64,000 nucleotides of DNA from Pedobacter frigiditerrae (GCF_032678705.1 NZ_JAVTSS010000001.1:62001-126000), one strand, 5' to 3'. Numbered from the stretch's first letter, positions 18,655 through 28,300 are shown. Program-made: numbers and translations. Notes: generated by a model not told the origin, from the sequence alone.

Positions 18655-18745
18655 TGGAAAATGTAAGATGTAAAATGGCAGATGGTTGGATGCACAACGT
18701 TTCATATTTGTCCATTTTCAATTTTACCTTTTCCCTTTTACATTT
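18655..18745. repeat. Purine-rich inverted repeat element between the small membrane gene and lpxB
   Basis: The left side reads ATGGAAAATGTAAGATG followed by TAAAATGGCAGATGG. The right side is its C/T-rich imperfect reverse complement (TCCATTTTCAATTTTACC, then TTTTCCCTTTTACATTTA). It includes the 12-base core GATGTAAAATGG at 18667-18678 that recurs elsewhere in this window. It lies exactly between two co-directional genes, and in RNA would fold as a long hairpin. Confidence 0.7.
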
Positions 18746-18751
18746 ATAAAT

Positions 18752-19870
18752 ATGAAGTACTATTTAGTTGCAGGAGAAGCATCAGGAGATTTGCACGGTG
18801 CCAATTTAATGAAAGCATTAAAAGCTGAAGACGTGAATGCAAATTTCAGGTATTTTGGTGGCGATAAAATGCAAGCAGAAGGTGGCGAGTTGGTAAAACA
18901 TTATGCCGAGATGGCTTTTATGGGCTTTACAGAAGTGATTTTAAATCTAAGAACCATCTTTAAAAATCTAAAAGCTTGCAAAGCCGATATTTTAGCTCAT
19001 CAACCAGATGTTTTAATTCTAATCGATTTCCCTGGATTTAACCTAAAAATTGCTGAATTCACCAAACAAAACAATATTAAAGTTTGCTATTATATCTCTC
19101 CAAAAATTTGGGCTTGGAACCAGAAACGCGTGTTAAAAATTAAGAGAGATATTGACCAGATGTTTTGCATCTTGCCATTTGAAGTAGATTTCTACAAAAA
19201 ATGGGGAATGGACGTTCACTATGTAGGTAATCCATTATTAGATGAAAAAGCCCAATTTACTCCAGATTCGAGATTTAGGGAAGACCAAGGTTTAACTGAT
19301 CAAAAAATTATTGCTTTATTGCCAGGGAGTAGAAAACAAGAAATTGAAAGACTACTGCCAGATATGTTGAGCGTAACTGAAAATTTCCCAGATTATCAAT
19401 TTGTTATTGCTGCGGCACCAACTTTTAAAGAAGATTACTACAACCAGTTTATAGGGAATAAAAAAGTGAAATTGGTGTTTTCACAAACCTATAATTTGCT
19501 GCATCATGCTCACGCTGCATTAGTTGCATCTGGAACGGCTACGCTTGAAACAGCCCTTTTTAAAATTCCTCAAGTTGTATTATACCGTGGTGGTGCAATT
19601 TCTGTTAGCATTGCCAGATTAGTTGTTAAGATTAGGTTTATCTCATTGGTAAACTTAATTATGGATAGAAAAGTAGTTGATGAATTGATACAGGAAGACT
19701 GTAATACAAACAAAATTATTTCAATATTAAGCCCGATTTTGGAAGGAAATGTTAGAACTAAAATGCTGGCGGATTATAATGAATTAGGCGATAAAATGGG
19801 GACAGCAGGAGCATCTGAGAGAACAGCAAAACTTATAGTTAATTTTTTAACTTTACCATTAACGAATTAA
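18752..19870 (+). CDS. lpxB: LpxB, lipid-A-disaccharide synthase
   Basis: LpxB joins UDP-diacylglucosamine and lipid X to form the lipid A disaccharide at the inner membrane (glycosyltransferase family 19). The motifs AGEASGDLHGANLM, DFPGFNLK, YYISPKIWAWN, HYVGNPLLDE, LLPGSRKQEIERLLP and SGTATLETAL are all present over 372 residues. An open frame of 22 codons upstream is only repeat sequence, so the ATG giving MKYYLVAGEASG is the start. Confidence 0.96.
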   Translation: MKYYLVAGEASGDLHGANLMKALKAEDVNANFRYFGGDKMQAEGGELVKHYAEMAFMGFTEVILNLRTIFKNLKACKADILAHQPDVLILIDFPGFNLKIAEFTKQNNIKVCYYISPKIWAWNQKRVLKIKRDIDQMFCILPFEVDFYKKWGMDVHYVGNPLLDEKAQFTPDSRFREDQGLTDQKIIALLPGSRKQEIERLLPDMLSVTENFPDYQFVIAAAPTFKEDYYNQFIGNKKVKLVFSQTYNLLHHAHAALVASGTATLETALFKIPQVVLYRGGAISVSIARLVVKIRFISLVNLIMDRKVVDELIQEDCNTNKIISILSPILEGNVRTKMLADYNELGDKMGTAGASERTAKLIVNFLTLPLTN

Positions 19871-19877
19871 CCAAAAT

Positions 19878-20882
19878 ATGAAAGCGCTTTCCATAAAAGA
19901 CATTGCATTAAAAGCAAACGTATCTATAACAACAGTTTCTTTTATCATTAACGGCAAGGCTAAGGAGAAATCTATTAGCGAAGCTGTTATTAAGAAAGTA
20001 CAGCAAATAATAATAGATAGTGGCTATAAGCCAAATCAGATTGCTCGTAGTTTGCGTACGGGCAATTCTAATATTATTGGGTTAATTATAGAAGATATTT
20101 CCAATTCTTTTTTCTCTCGAATAGCTAGATTAATTGAAGATAAAGCTTATAAAAAAGGTTATAAGATTATTTATTCTAGTACCGAAAACAGTGTTGAGAA
20201 AGCACAAGAGCTAATTAATCTTTTCAAATCTCGAAAGGTTGATGCTTATATCATCTCTCCAATGAAAGGAATTGAGGAAGATATTCAAATCCTTTTAAAC
20301 GAAAATAAGCCAGTAATTTTTTTCGATAGAAATTTGCCAGAGCTTAATACAAATTATGTAGGCGCTAATCACTTTGTGGCATCATACCAAGCCATAGAAA
20401 GTTTTATTAAACAAGGTAAGAAGAAGATTGCCTTAGTTACAACAAACATAGATGTTCAACAGATTATTGAACGTTTTGAAGGTTATAAAAAGGCATTAAT
20501 AGATTACGCTTTGCCTTTTGATGAAGAGTTGGTATTAAGAATTCCTTTTAACCAACCTGAGGTAGATACGATTGCATCAATCAAGCAGTTGCTAAAAAAT
20601 AAAGAAATAGACGCCATACTTTTTGCTACAAATTATTTGGCCTTAAGTGGACTAAGGGTTTTAAAGCAGACTGGTAAAAAGCTAGATGAGGATTTTGCCG
20701 TAATAGGTTATGATGACCATGAAGCTTTTGAATTACATACACCAAGTATTTCAACCATTCAACAACCGTTGGAAGAAATTGCAGAAACGATTATCAAGTT
20801 AATTTTGAACCAACTTTCGTCAAAAACAAAACTTCCGGACCAACAAATTATTATTCCTGCAAAATTAATTTTGCGTAATTAA
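19878..20882 (+). CDS. LacI-family transcriptional regulator
   Basis: The 334 residues comprise an N-terminal LacI helix-turn-helix (SIKDIALKANVSITTVSFII, then a hinge with PNQIARSLRTG) and a periplasmic-binding-protein-like sugar domain. The minor-groove-inserting hinge is intact, so it should bind operators with a central CG. Such sites (16-base palindromes) lie 1.2 kb downstream in front of the Sus genes, suggesting it controls that locus. It is 7 bases after lpxB but probably belongs functionally to the downstream region. The effector would be a sugar, perhaps a mannoside (inference). Confidence 0.92.
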   Translation: MKALSIKDIALKANVSITTVSFIINGKAKEKSISEAVIKKVQQIIIDSGYKPNQIARSLRTGNSNIIGLIIEDISNSFFSRIARLIEDKAYKKGYKIIYSSTENSVEKAQELINLFKSRKVDAYIISPMKGIEEDIQILLNENKPVIFFDRNLPELNTNYVGANHFVASYQAIESFIKQGKKKIALVTTNIDVQQIIERFEGYKKALIDYALPFDEELVLRIPFNQPEVDTIASIKQLLKNKEIDAILFATNYLALSGLRVLKQTGKKLDEDFAVIGYDDHEAFELHTPSISTIQQPLEEIAETIIKLILNQLSSKTKLPDQQIIIPAKLILRN

Positions 20883-20905
20883 CGTTAGCATAATAATATT
20901 TGCAA

Positions 20906-22003
20906 ATGCCAGTGGATAATCGAATACTACTCACTTTAATTACATTCCTATTTTTTTCTTCCTGCATTAGCGAAGAGAAGAAAGTAGCTAAAAAAGACTC
21001 GGCTTCTTGCGAAAGCAATTTGCCCAATCGCTTTGGTGTTGGTTTAGATACTACTAAAATTGCAAAAGGAAAAGTTAACCATGATAATATGGTATTTATC
21101 CCAGCAGGAGAATTTTTAATGGGGGCAAATGATAAAGAAGGCAGAGAAGATGAATATCCACAACACCCAGTTAAGTTAAATTCGTTTTGGATGGATGTAA
21201 CTGAAGTTACAAACGCCAGTTTTGCCAAATTTGTAAAAGCAACAGGCTATGTTACAACTGCAGAACGTAAACCAGATTGGGAAGAAATGAAAAAACAATT
21301 GCCAGCTGGTACGCCTAAACCGCCAGATAGCGTGTTTGTTGCTGCATCCTTGGTTTTTTCTGCGCCAAAACAAATAACGAATTTAAATGATGCTTCGCAA
21401 TGGTGGGTTTGGAAGAAAGGAGCAGATTGGAAACATCCTCACGGACCAAATAGCAATATTATTGGAAAAGATAGCTACCCAGTTGTCCATATCTCATGGG
21501 ATGATGCAATCGCTTATTGCCAATGGGCCGGAAAGAGACTGCCAACCGAAGCAGAGTGGGAATATGCAAGTAGGGGTGGTTTAAAAAATTCGTTATACCC
21601 ATGGGGGAATGAAGATATTGAAAAAGGTAAAATTAAGGCTAATACTTGGCAAGGGAATTTTCCTATAAAAAATACAAATTGGGATAAATTTAATGGACTT
21701 GCGCCAATTAAAAAATTTGCACCAAATGGTTATGGTTTACATGATATGGCAGGTAATGTTTGGGAGTGGTGTAGCGATTGGTACAGACCAGATTATTATA
21801 CAACTGAAAAACAAACAAACCCACAAGGACCAGCAGATAGCTACGACCCAATGGAGCCAACAATTCCAAAAAGAGTGGTTAGAGGTGGCTCTTTTATGTG
21901 CAATGCTTCCTATTGCAAGGGATATCGTGTTACCTCGCGTATGAAAACCTCTACAGATACCAGTTTAGAACATACTGGTTTTAGATGCGTGAGTTCAGAT
22001 TAA
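20906..22003 (+). CDS. Formylglycine-generating enzyme family lipoprotein
   Basis: A 365-residue FGE-sulfatase domain protein with a lipobox near residue 20 (FLFFSSC), so it is membrane-anchored outside the cytoplasm. The fold markers VFIPAGEFLMGAND, PVVHISWDDAIAYCQWAGKR, LPTEAEWEYASRGG, MAGNVWEWCSDWY and VVRGGSF are present. Two cysteines in GSFMCNASYCKGYR (about residues 332 and 337) match the copper-binding catalytic pair of true FGE, which oxidises a sulfatase Cys to formylglycine. Many Bacteroidetes relatives lack one or both and only bind ligands. The ATG at 20906 is preferred to a TTG two codons upstream. The GldJ/GldK gliding relatives are less likely because of the cysteines. Confidence 0.85.
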   Translation: MPVDNRILLTLITFLFFSSCISEEKKVAKKDSASCESNLPNRFGVGLDTTKIAKGKVNHDNMVFIPAGEFLMGANDKEGREDEYPQHPVKLNSFWMDVTEVTNASFAKFVKATGYVTTAERKPDWEEMKKQLPAGTPKPPDSVFVAASLVFSAPKQITNLNDASQWWVWKKGADWKHPHGPNSNIIGKDSYPVVHISWDDAIAYCQWAGKRLPTEAEWEYASRGGLKNSLYPWGNEDIEKGKIKANTWQGNFPIKNTNWDKFNGLAPIKKFAPNGYGLHDMAGNVWEWCSDWYRPDYYTTEKQTNPQGPADSYDPMEPTIPKRVVRGGSFMCNASYCKGYRVTSRMKTSTDTSLEHTGFRCVSSD

Positions 22004-22074
22004 TTTTTAGGAAGAAAAATGCCTGTCACACTATTGTAAAAGCACAATCTTTTAATTGTAACACCAAAATTACA

Positions 22075-22084
22075 CAAACGTTTG
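22075..22084. promoter_or_regulatory. Possible LacI-type half-strength operator
   Basis: CAAACGTTTG is a perfect 10-base palindrome with the central CG that LacI-family hinge helices require. It lies 48 bases (centre to centre) before a better 16-base site and may be an auxiliary operator. Confidence 0.35.
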
Positions 22085-22119
22085 ATAACGACATAAAATA
22101 TTTTAATTAATATTGAGTT

Positions 22120-22135
22120 ACTAAAACGTTTTAGT
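22120..22135. promoter_or_regulatory. LacI-type operator, perfect 16-base palindrome
   Basis: ACTAAAACGTTTTAGT is its own reverse complement, with a central CG and A/T-rich arms as in known LacI-family operators. A near copy lies exactly 120 bases further on. Both lie in the long leader region before the Sus genes, downstream of the LacI gene. I infer that the regulator encoded at 19878 binds here. Confidence 0.65.
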
Positions 22136-22239
22136 TTTTTGGAGCTGTTTTATAATTGTTATAAGCAATAGCAATTATTAATCCCTATCAATTTAAATTT
22201 TATCAGTGCATAATGAAAACAAATTCACTGGTCATTTTT

Positions 22240-22255
22240 ACTAAATCGTTTTAGT
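22240..22255. promoter_or_regulatory. LacI-type operator, second copy
   Basis: ACTAAATCGTTTTAGT differs from the perfect site 120 bases upstream at one base. A pair of operators at this distance could support DNA looping. No well-matched TTTG / TAnnTTTG promoter could be placed confidently around it. Confidence 0.6.
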
Positions 22256-22427
22256 TTTAATAAAGAATAACCAAAATACTTGTATGAAAATGCCGCTAAT
22301 AATATGGGTATAGGATATCAATATTCAATGGTGTTTGAAGAATTTTTTGAGTAAGAACTAACCTTTATATCAATAAAAAATATAATAACTCAAATAAAAA
22401 AAACGTAAACCAAAAACTAAAACGACT

Positions 22428-22586
22428 ATGACTAAAAAATTTACTAGGCTCATTAAGTTAAAGCTAATGATAGGAAAGAGCGCAATTAGAATTAGTGCCC
22501 TGCTAAAAGCTATGGGTTTCGCAATAGGCGTATCCGACAATGTTAAGCAACAAAGTTTAAACAACCTAATCTATATAAACTATTAA
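22428..22586 (+). CDS. Small basic open frame before the Sus genes (uncertain)
   Basis: Fifty-two codons reading MTKKFTRLIKLKLMIGKSAI and ending LIYINY. The product is basic with a moderately hydrophobic middle, and its stop is 4 bases before the discoidin-like lipoprotein gene. Its start resembles the first residues of some SusC signal regions, so it might be a remnant or a leader peptide rather than a working gene. I do not recognise the family. The surrounding 590-base gap otherwise holds the three LacI-type sites. Confidence 0.4.
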   Translation: MTKKFTRLIKLKLMIGKSAIRISALLKAMGFAIGVSDNVKQQSLNNLIYINY

Positions 22587-22590
22587 AATT

Positions 22591-23151
22591 ATGACTTTTT
22601 TAAAAATTGCTAAAGGAGCTGTTGGGCTGTGTGCCTCAATAGTTTTACTTACTGGATGTCTCAAGGAAGATTATCCAAGCACAGAATTATTTACCTGGAA
22701 AGCCAAGGTAGATGTGACAGACAAAGCCGCACTAACGGTCAACTTTGAATATTCAGGTGGTGCTTCTGGTGCAGAAGGCTCTACTAAGTTAATAGATAAT
22801 AATTATACTACTAAATATCTAATTAATCCTTATCAAAGCACTATGTACATGCAGTTGGCTTTTCCTCAAGCTCAGCAAGTTGCCTCATATACATTAACAT
22901 CTGGGGATGATGCTCCGGGAAGGGATCCAAAAAATTGGAAATTAAGCGGTTCTACCGATGGAACTACCTGGGTCGATTTAGACACTAAAACAGGTGAGGT
23001 TTTCTCAGGAAGAAGATTGACAAGGACATTTAGTTTCAAAAACTTAGTGGCATATAAGTTCTATCGCCTCAGCATTACCGCTAATGCTGGTGATTCATTA
23101 TTTCAATTAACAGAATGGAGATTGATAGAAGTGCCTGCAGAATTACAATAA
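22591..23151 (+). CDS. Lipoprotein with discoidin-like (F5/8 type C) domain
   Basis: The 186-residue product has a type II signal peptide (SIVLLTGC, Cys at residue 23), so it is a lipoprotein, probably on the cell surface. The rest resembles an F5/8 type C carbohydrate-binding jelly roll: KLIDNNYTTKYLI, then YTLTSGDDAPGRDPKNWKL, GSTDGTTWVDLD, a segment with FKNLVAYKFYRL and TEWRLIE. It probably binds glycan for the SusC/SusD pair directly downstream, which it precedes by about 90 bases. The first position in a Sus operon is unusual but seen. Confidence 0.8.
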   Translation: MTFLKIAKGAVGLCASIVLLTGCLKEDYPSTELFTWKAKVDVTDKAALTVNFEYSGGASGAEGSTKLIDNNYTTKYLINPYQSTMYMQLAFPQAQQVASYTLTSGDDAPGRDPKNWKLSGSTDGTTWVDLDTKTGEVFSGRRLTRTFSFKNLVAYKFYRLSITANAGDSLFQLTEWRLIEVPAELQ

Positions 23152-23242
23152 TATAAATGTTTTTCATTGATGGCAATATGTGATTGACATTTAATCAATC
23201 TTAAAAACAAACCAAAACCTAATTATTTAACAAAAACTAATT

Positions 23243-26200
23243 ATGACAAAAAAAGATACATATTTAACCAAGCCTATGCTCAGGTTTAAAAATTGTGGAC
23301 TTATTGCTATGGCTTTAACGCTTGTGGCATGTGCCGGTTTTTATTCTTCAGCTATGGCTAGTTCTATTAACTTGAACAAGGTTAATTCAATTAAAAAATC
23401 ACAAGTAGATATTGTGATCCGAGGCATTGTTAAAGACTCTACAGGTGCTCCTCTGCCTGGTGCGGGTATTAAAGTTAAAGGCCTTTCTGTAAGTGCAGCT
23501 ACAGATGTAAATGGTGCTTTTACTATCACTGTTCCTAACCAGAATTCGATACTAATAGTAACTTATGTTGGGTATGATACACAAGAGGTACAGGTTGGTA
23601 GTAAAACAGCTTTAGAAATTGTATTGAAAGAAACAGTTGGGTCTAAATTACAGGAAGTAGCGATAGTTGGATTTGGTACTCAGAAAAAGGAAAGTTTAGT
23701 GGGTGCGCAATCGTCGATAAACGCTGCCGAACTTAAACAGCCAGTTTCGAGCATGAGCCAGTTATTGGCTGGTCGTATACCTGGAGTAGTAAATGTTACC
23801 AGAAATGGCGAACCAGGTGCTACAGGTTCTGATATCTTTATCCGTGGTATATCTTCTTTAACTGGTGGAGATAGAGGTCCGTTGGTTATTATCGATGGTG
23901 TACCTAATCGTAACTTAAATGAGATTAGCGTTTATGATGTAGAAAACTTTACTGTTCTTAAAGATGCTGCTGCTACTGCAGTTTACGGTATCCGTGGTGC
24001 AAATGGTGTAATTTTAATTAACACCAAGCAGGGTAAAATAGGAACGCCAAAAATCAATGTTGACTATTATGAAGGTGTTACTAGATTTACTAAAAGGCCA
24101 ACGCTAATTGATGGAGTTGATTACATGAACTTGGCCAATGAAGCGAAATATAACGACTATATCAGAGGTGGGGCAGCAGGTGCTTTTAATCCAGCGTATC
24201 CAATAGATGCGGTTCAAAAAACTGCTGCAGGTACAGATCCTGTCTTGTATCCAAACATAAATTGGTTTGATGCAATTTACAATGAGATCGGTAGAAATAG
24301 ATCAGCAACCGCTAATCTATCAGGTGGTGTTAGTAATGCAAAATACTATGTTTCATTGGGTTATTATGGCGAAGATGGCTTGTTTAAAACAGACGAAGCA
24401 GTAAACTCTGCTGTCAAACAAAACTTTAGCCGTTACAATGTGAGTGCGAATTTAAATTGGGACATCACAGGAACCACTAAGATGGATTTGGGCATTAAGG
24501 GTATATTAGGCCAAACCAATTATCCAAGTCAATATAATGCGCAAGATATTTTTTCTCAAGCATTTCAAATCAATCCAACTTCTTTCCCGATTTTATATCC
24601 AAATGGTAGTCTGCCAGGCATTAGTCCACAGGCAGATCAAAGAAATCCTTATGGAGATATCACTAGAAATGGGTACAGAATTGGTTATAGTAATACCCTA
24701 TATTCTAACCTTCGATTAACGCAAGATTTAAAAGCAGTAACTCCTGGCTTATCTATTACTTCAATGTTCTCTTTTGATGTTAACAACTCAAATTCAATAT
24801 CTAGAACAAAAAGAGAGAGCTTATTCAGGATTAATCCTACTGATCCATACATCACGGCTGGAAATCCAGCATCTGGCTATAAATATGCTTTAGTTTTACA
24901 AGGTCAAGACTTTTTAAATTATAGTATCGGCAATGGTGGCGACAAAAAAATGTATTTAGAAGCTGCCGTTAACTATAACCGTGTTTTTGGGAAACATGCA
25001 GTTAGTGGATTGTTACTTTATAATCAGAATGACAACACCACGCCATTTGCTGGTAATTTAACACTTTCTATTCCTTACAGGTTGCAAGGTGTTGCAAGTA
25101 GAGCAACCTATGCCTACGACAATAAATACTTTTTCGAATTTAACGTAGGTTATAATGGTTCAGAGAACTTTGCACCAGATAAACGTTATGGTTTTTTTCC
25201 AGCTATAGGTATTGGGTGGTTATTATCGAATGAGAAATTCTTCGAGAAATTTAAAAATACTTTCCAAATGGTTAAATTCCGTTATTCTGATGGTATTGTT
25301 GGTAGTGGAGGCAGCGGAGGTGGATATGCAGGTGCAGAAGGAGATCGTTTTTATTACCTTACTAAAGTTGGTGATGCAAGTGGTTATACCTTTGGACAGA
25401 ACGGAAATATCTCGCCTGCCGGATTGGGAGTTACTGCTTACGGAGTAGATGTAACATGGGCTGAAACTCGTAAACAGGATTTAGGCTTTGAGTTAAAAGC
25501 TTTGAACAGCAACCTTTCTTTAATTGTAGATTTATTTAAAGAGAGAAGAAAAAATCAATTCATTAGTAGAGGTGTAGTGCCAAATTATATTGGTTTAGCT
25601 AACACTCCAATCGGAAACTTAGGTATCGTTGAAAATAAAGGTATTGATGGTACAATCCAATATGATGCAAAATTGAGTACAGATTGGTCTTTAAATTTAC
25701 GTGCTAATGTTACTTTTAATAAGGATAAAGTTATCGAAAATGACCAAGCGCCTAAAGCATTTCCTTGGATGGAGCAAAGAGGATTAAACGTCTTAGCTTC
25801 TACACGTTTTGGCCTAATTGCAGAAAAGCTATTTGAAAGCCAAGCAGAGATTAATGCAAGTCCGACACAGTTTGGCACTTTAATGCCAGGGGATATAAAA
25901 TATAAAGATTTGAATGGTGATGGTAAAATCGACGCTTTTGATGAGACAAACATTGGAAGAGGAGATATTGCAAGTACTACTTATGGTGCAGGTTTTTCAT
26001 TGACTTATAAAAATTTCGATTTTGGTATGTTTTTCCAAGGTCAAGATAATGCAGATGTTATGTTGAACATCCCATCTTTTGCAGCTTCTGGAGGCCTAGG
26101 TAACATGTTGGCCGTAGCTACAGATCGTTGGACGGTTGCTAATCCTAGTCAAGATGCAGTTTATCCACGTTTATCTTATGGTGGAACAAATAATAATAAC

Positions 26201-26446
26201 TACAGATCAAGTACTTGGTGGCTTCGTGACATTAGTTTTTTAAGGTTAAAAAATGCAGACATTGGTTTTACACTTAAGGAAGGCATAAAATCTATTGGCG
26301 TAAAACGTTTGAGGATTTATGCAATGGGTTACAATTTACTCACGTTCAGTAAATTCAAACTTTGGGATCCTGAATTGGGAACAAATAATGGTACCAGATA
26401 TCCATTAACCTCAAATTACTCTTTAGGTTTAACTGCTAATTTTTAA
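23243..26446 (+). CDS. SusC/RagA-type TonB-dependent outer membrane transporter
   Basis: At 1067 residues this is a full SusC-family protein: an exported N-terminus, a carboxypeptidase-regulatory-like domain (VIRGIVKDSTGAPLPGAGIK), a plug with GRIPGVVNVTRNGEPG and VLKDAAATAVYGIRGANGVI, and a long beta barrel ending in phenylalanine (SLGLTANF). There is no N-terminal STN signalling domain, so control through a FecR/anti-sigma pair is unlikely, in agreement with the LacI sites upstream. It forms an import complex with the SusD protein 12 bases downstream. Substrate is probably a glycopeptide or mannose-containing glycan, inferred from neighbours. Confidence 0.96.
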   Translation: MTKKDTYLTKPMLRFKNCGLIAMALTLVACAGFYSSAMASSINLNKVNSIKKSQVDIVIRGIVKDSTGAPLPGAGIKVKGLSVSAATDVNGAFTITVPNQNSILIVTYVGYDTQEVQVGSKTALEIVLKETVGSKLQEVAIVGFGTQKKESLVGAQSSINAAELKQPVSSMSQLLAGRIPGVVNVTRNGEPGATGSDIFIRGISSLTGGDRGPLVIIDGVPNRNLNEISVYDVENFTVLKDAAATAVYGIRGANGVILINTKQGKIGTPKINVDYYEGVTRFTKRPTLIDGVDYMNLANEAKYNDYIRGGAAGAFNPAYPIDAVQKTAAGTDPVLYPNINWFDAIYNEIGRNRSATANLSGGVSNAKYYVSLGYYGEDGLFKTDEAVNSAVKQNFSRYNVSANLNWDITGTTKMDLGIKGILGQTNYPSQYNAQDIFSQAFQINPTSFPILYPNGSLPGISPQADQRNPYGDITRNGYRIGYSNTLYSNLRLTQDLKAVTPGLSITSMFSFDVNNSNSISRTKRESLFRINPTDPYITAGNPASGYKYALVLQGQDFLNYSIGNGGDKKMYLEAAVNYNRVFGKHAVSGLLLYNQNDNTTPFAGNLTLSIPYRLQGVASRATYAYDNKYFFEFNVGYNGSENFAPDKRYGFFPAIGIGWLLSNEKFFEKFKNTFQMVKFRYSDGIVGSGGSGGGYAGAEGDRFYYLTKVGDASGYTFGQNGNISPAGLGVTAYGVDVTWAETRKQDLGFELKALNSNLSLIVDLFKERRKNQFISRGVVPNYIGLANTPIGNLGIVENKGIDGTIQYDAKLSTDWSLNLRANVTFNKDKVIENDQAPKAFPWMEQRGLNVLASTRFGLIAEKLFESQAEINASPTQFGTLMPGDIKYKDLNGDGKIDAFDETNIGRGDIASTTYGAGFSLTYKNFDFGMFFQGQDNADVMLNIPSFAASGGLGNMLAVATDRWTVANPSQDAVYPRLSYGGTNNNNYRSSTWWLRDISFLRLKNADIGFTLKEGIKSIGVKRLRIYAMGYNLLTFSKFKLWDPELGTNNGTRYPLTSNYSLGLTANF

Positions 26447-26458
26447 AATTTTAAAAAG

Positions 26459-28300
26459 ATGAAAAAAACATTAATATATACAGTTGCAGCATTGCTGACA
26501 ATTAGCAATTACAGCTGTAAGAAATATTTGGATCAAGTGCCTGATGATAGGCTTACTTTTGAACAAGTTTACGAAAGAAAAGCCACTGTAGAAAGGGCAT
26601 TGTCAAACGTATATGCTAATTTACCTGATCAGAACAACGATAGGTTTCCAAGTCAACAAGGTAATGTTGGCCCATGGACTGCCGCATCTGATGAGGCAGA
26701 TTATACACTACCTAATTTCAGTGAAAATGTAAATTCAGGTGCTTGGGATGCAACTAGAGGAGAAGTAAATTACCATTGGCAAAATTACTATCGTGGTATT
26801 CAGGCTGCAAGTACCTTTATGGCGAATGTGTCTAGATGTACAGATTGTAACATTAGTGGTGTAGATATTACTAATCGTTACTTAAACGAAGCTAGGGCAG
26901 TAAGAGCAATTTATTACTACCATTTAGTAAGGATGTTTGGTCCGGTTGTATTATTGGGTAATGACCCAATTGCATCAGACGCTCCACTAGAAGCAATCAG
27001 CAAACCACGTAATTCTATGGATGAGTGTATTGATTACATTGTAAGTGAATTAGATGCAACTGTTGCTGGCTTACCAGCAATTCCACAAGCAACCGAGGAT
27101 TACGGACACATTACAGGGTCTGTGGCTGAAGCTTATAAAATTAAAGCTTTGCTAACGGCTGCACGTCCATTATTCAATGGCAATACGGACTATGCATTGC
27201 TGAAAAATAAAGATGGGAAACAATTGATTAGCCAAACATTTAGTGCGGCGAAATGGACGAAATTGGCTACTGCTGCTAAATCTTTCTTAAATAATCCTAA
27301 TTATTCTGGCTATGCTTTATATACCGTATCTTCTGTGCCAACAACCACTCCAGCAACACCAAATACTACTTTCAATAGGGCTTTTGTAGCTACAAGAGAC
27401 GTTTTCTTAAACGGTTGGAATTCTGAAATTATTTTTGGTAGAGGTGGTGGTGCTGGAAGTTATCAGTATTCTGTAACACCTAATCACCTTGGTGCGCCAG
27501 ATACTGATAAGGGAGGTTCTTTCTTATCAGTTTCCCAACAAATGGTAGATGCTTTTTTTACTGTAAACGGTTTGCCTATTCAAGAAGATCCTACATATTC
27601 TTCTTCAGGAACATCAAGTTATCAAGCGCCAGATGGAAACGATCAAGGTTCACCTAGGGTAATTAGTAATATGTATGTTAATCGTGAACCTCGTTTTTAT
27701 GCAAGCATTACTTACAGTGGACGTAGATGGATCAATCCTCAATCAACCATCATTACTAGCTTTGAATTTAACGGTAATGCAGGTAAAGGAAATATTTCTA
27801 ATAATGATTACACCAAAACTGGTTATACAGCTAGAAAGCATCAAATTGTTGCAGGTAGAAATACTGGAAGACCAATTTTTACAGTAATTAGATTAGCTGA
27901 GATCTACCTAGATTATATTGAAGCCTTGCAAGAAAGTAATCCTTCAGATCCTGATATTTTAATCTACTTGAATAGAATTCGTACAAGAGCAGGTATACCA
28001 ACTTATGGTAGTGGCGTGGGCACAATTCCTATTCCTTCAGATATGAGAGAAGCTATTCGCAAAGAAAGAAGAGTGGAGTTGGCTTTCGAAATGGATCGTT
28101 ATTTCTATACAAGAGAATGGAAAATTGCAGAAACTACCGATACGCAAATAAGAGGGTTAAATATTACTCAAAATGGATCAGGTTTCTTTACTCCAGTAGT
28201 GATAGAAAATAGAGTATTCCAAAAGAAACATTATTTGTGGCCTATCCCTAATGAAGAAGTACAAAAAGTGCCTTTGCTTGTACAAAATACAGGTTGGTAA
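26459..28300 (+). CDS. SusD/RagB-type nutrient-binding lipoprotein
   Basis: The 613-residue protein starts with a lipoprotein signal (ISNYSCKKYLDQVPDD, Cys at residue 20) and has the SusD helical scaffold: RAIYYYHLVRMFGPVVLL, a middle variable region, and the C-terminal RLAEIYLDYIEAL, RIRTRAGIP, IRKERRVELAFE and FQKKHYLWPIP signatures. It forms the lid over the SusC barrel on the cell surface. It is translated just after SusC and is followed by a strong hairpin. Confidence 0.96.
   Translation: MKKTLIYTVAALLTISNYSCKKYLDQVPDDRLTFEQVYERKATVERALSNVYANLPDQNNDRFPSQQGNVGPWTAASDEADYTLPNFSENVNSGAWDATRGEVNYHWQNYYRGIQAASTFMANVSRCTDCNISGVDITNRYLNEARAVRAIYYYHLVRMFGPVVLLGNDPIASDAPLEAISKPRNSMDECIDYIVSELDATVAGLPAIPQATEDYGHITGSVAEAYKIKALLTAARPLFNGNTDYALLKNKDGKQLISQTFSAAKWTKLATAAKSFLNNPNYSGYALYTVSSVPTTTPATPNTTFNRAFVATRDVFLNGWNSEIIFGRGGGAGSYQYSVTPNHLGAPDTDKGGSFLSVSQQMVDAFFTVNGLPIQEDPTYSSSGTSSYQAPDGNDQGSPRVISNMYVNREPRFYASITYSGRRWINPQSTIITSFEFNGNAGKGNISNNDYTKTGYTARKHQIVAGRNTGRPIFTVIRLAEIYLDYIEALQESNPSDPDILIYLNRIRTRAGIPTYGSGVGTIPIPSDMREAIRKERRVELAFEMDRYFYTREWKIAETTDTQIRGLNITQNGSGFFTPVVIENRVFQKKHYLWPIPNEEVQKVPLLVQNTGW

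Noticed and set aside
18686..18751. Twenty-two-codon N-terminal extension of lpxB
   Set aside because: It is read from the purine-rich repeat; LpxB proteins start right before the AGEASGD motif.
19878..20882. LacI gene as part of the surE-lpxB operon
   Set aside because: It is only 7 bases after lpxB, but its function and the matching operators point to the Sus locus; co-transcription is possible without functional linkage.
22370..22564. Minus-strand open frame opposite the small frame before the Sus genes
   Set aside because: It starts in the middle of the opposite frame, has a low-complexity hydrophobic make-up and no gene-like context.
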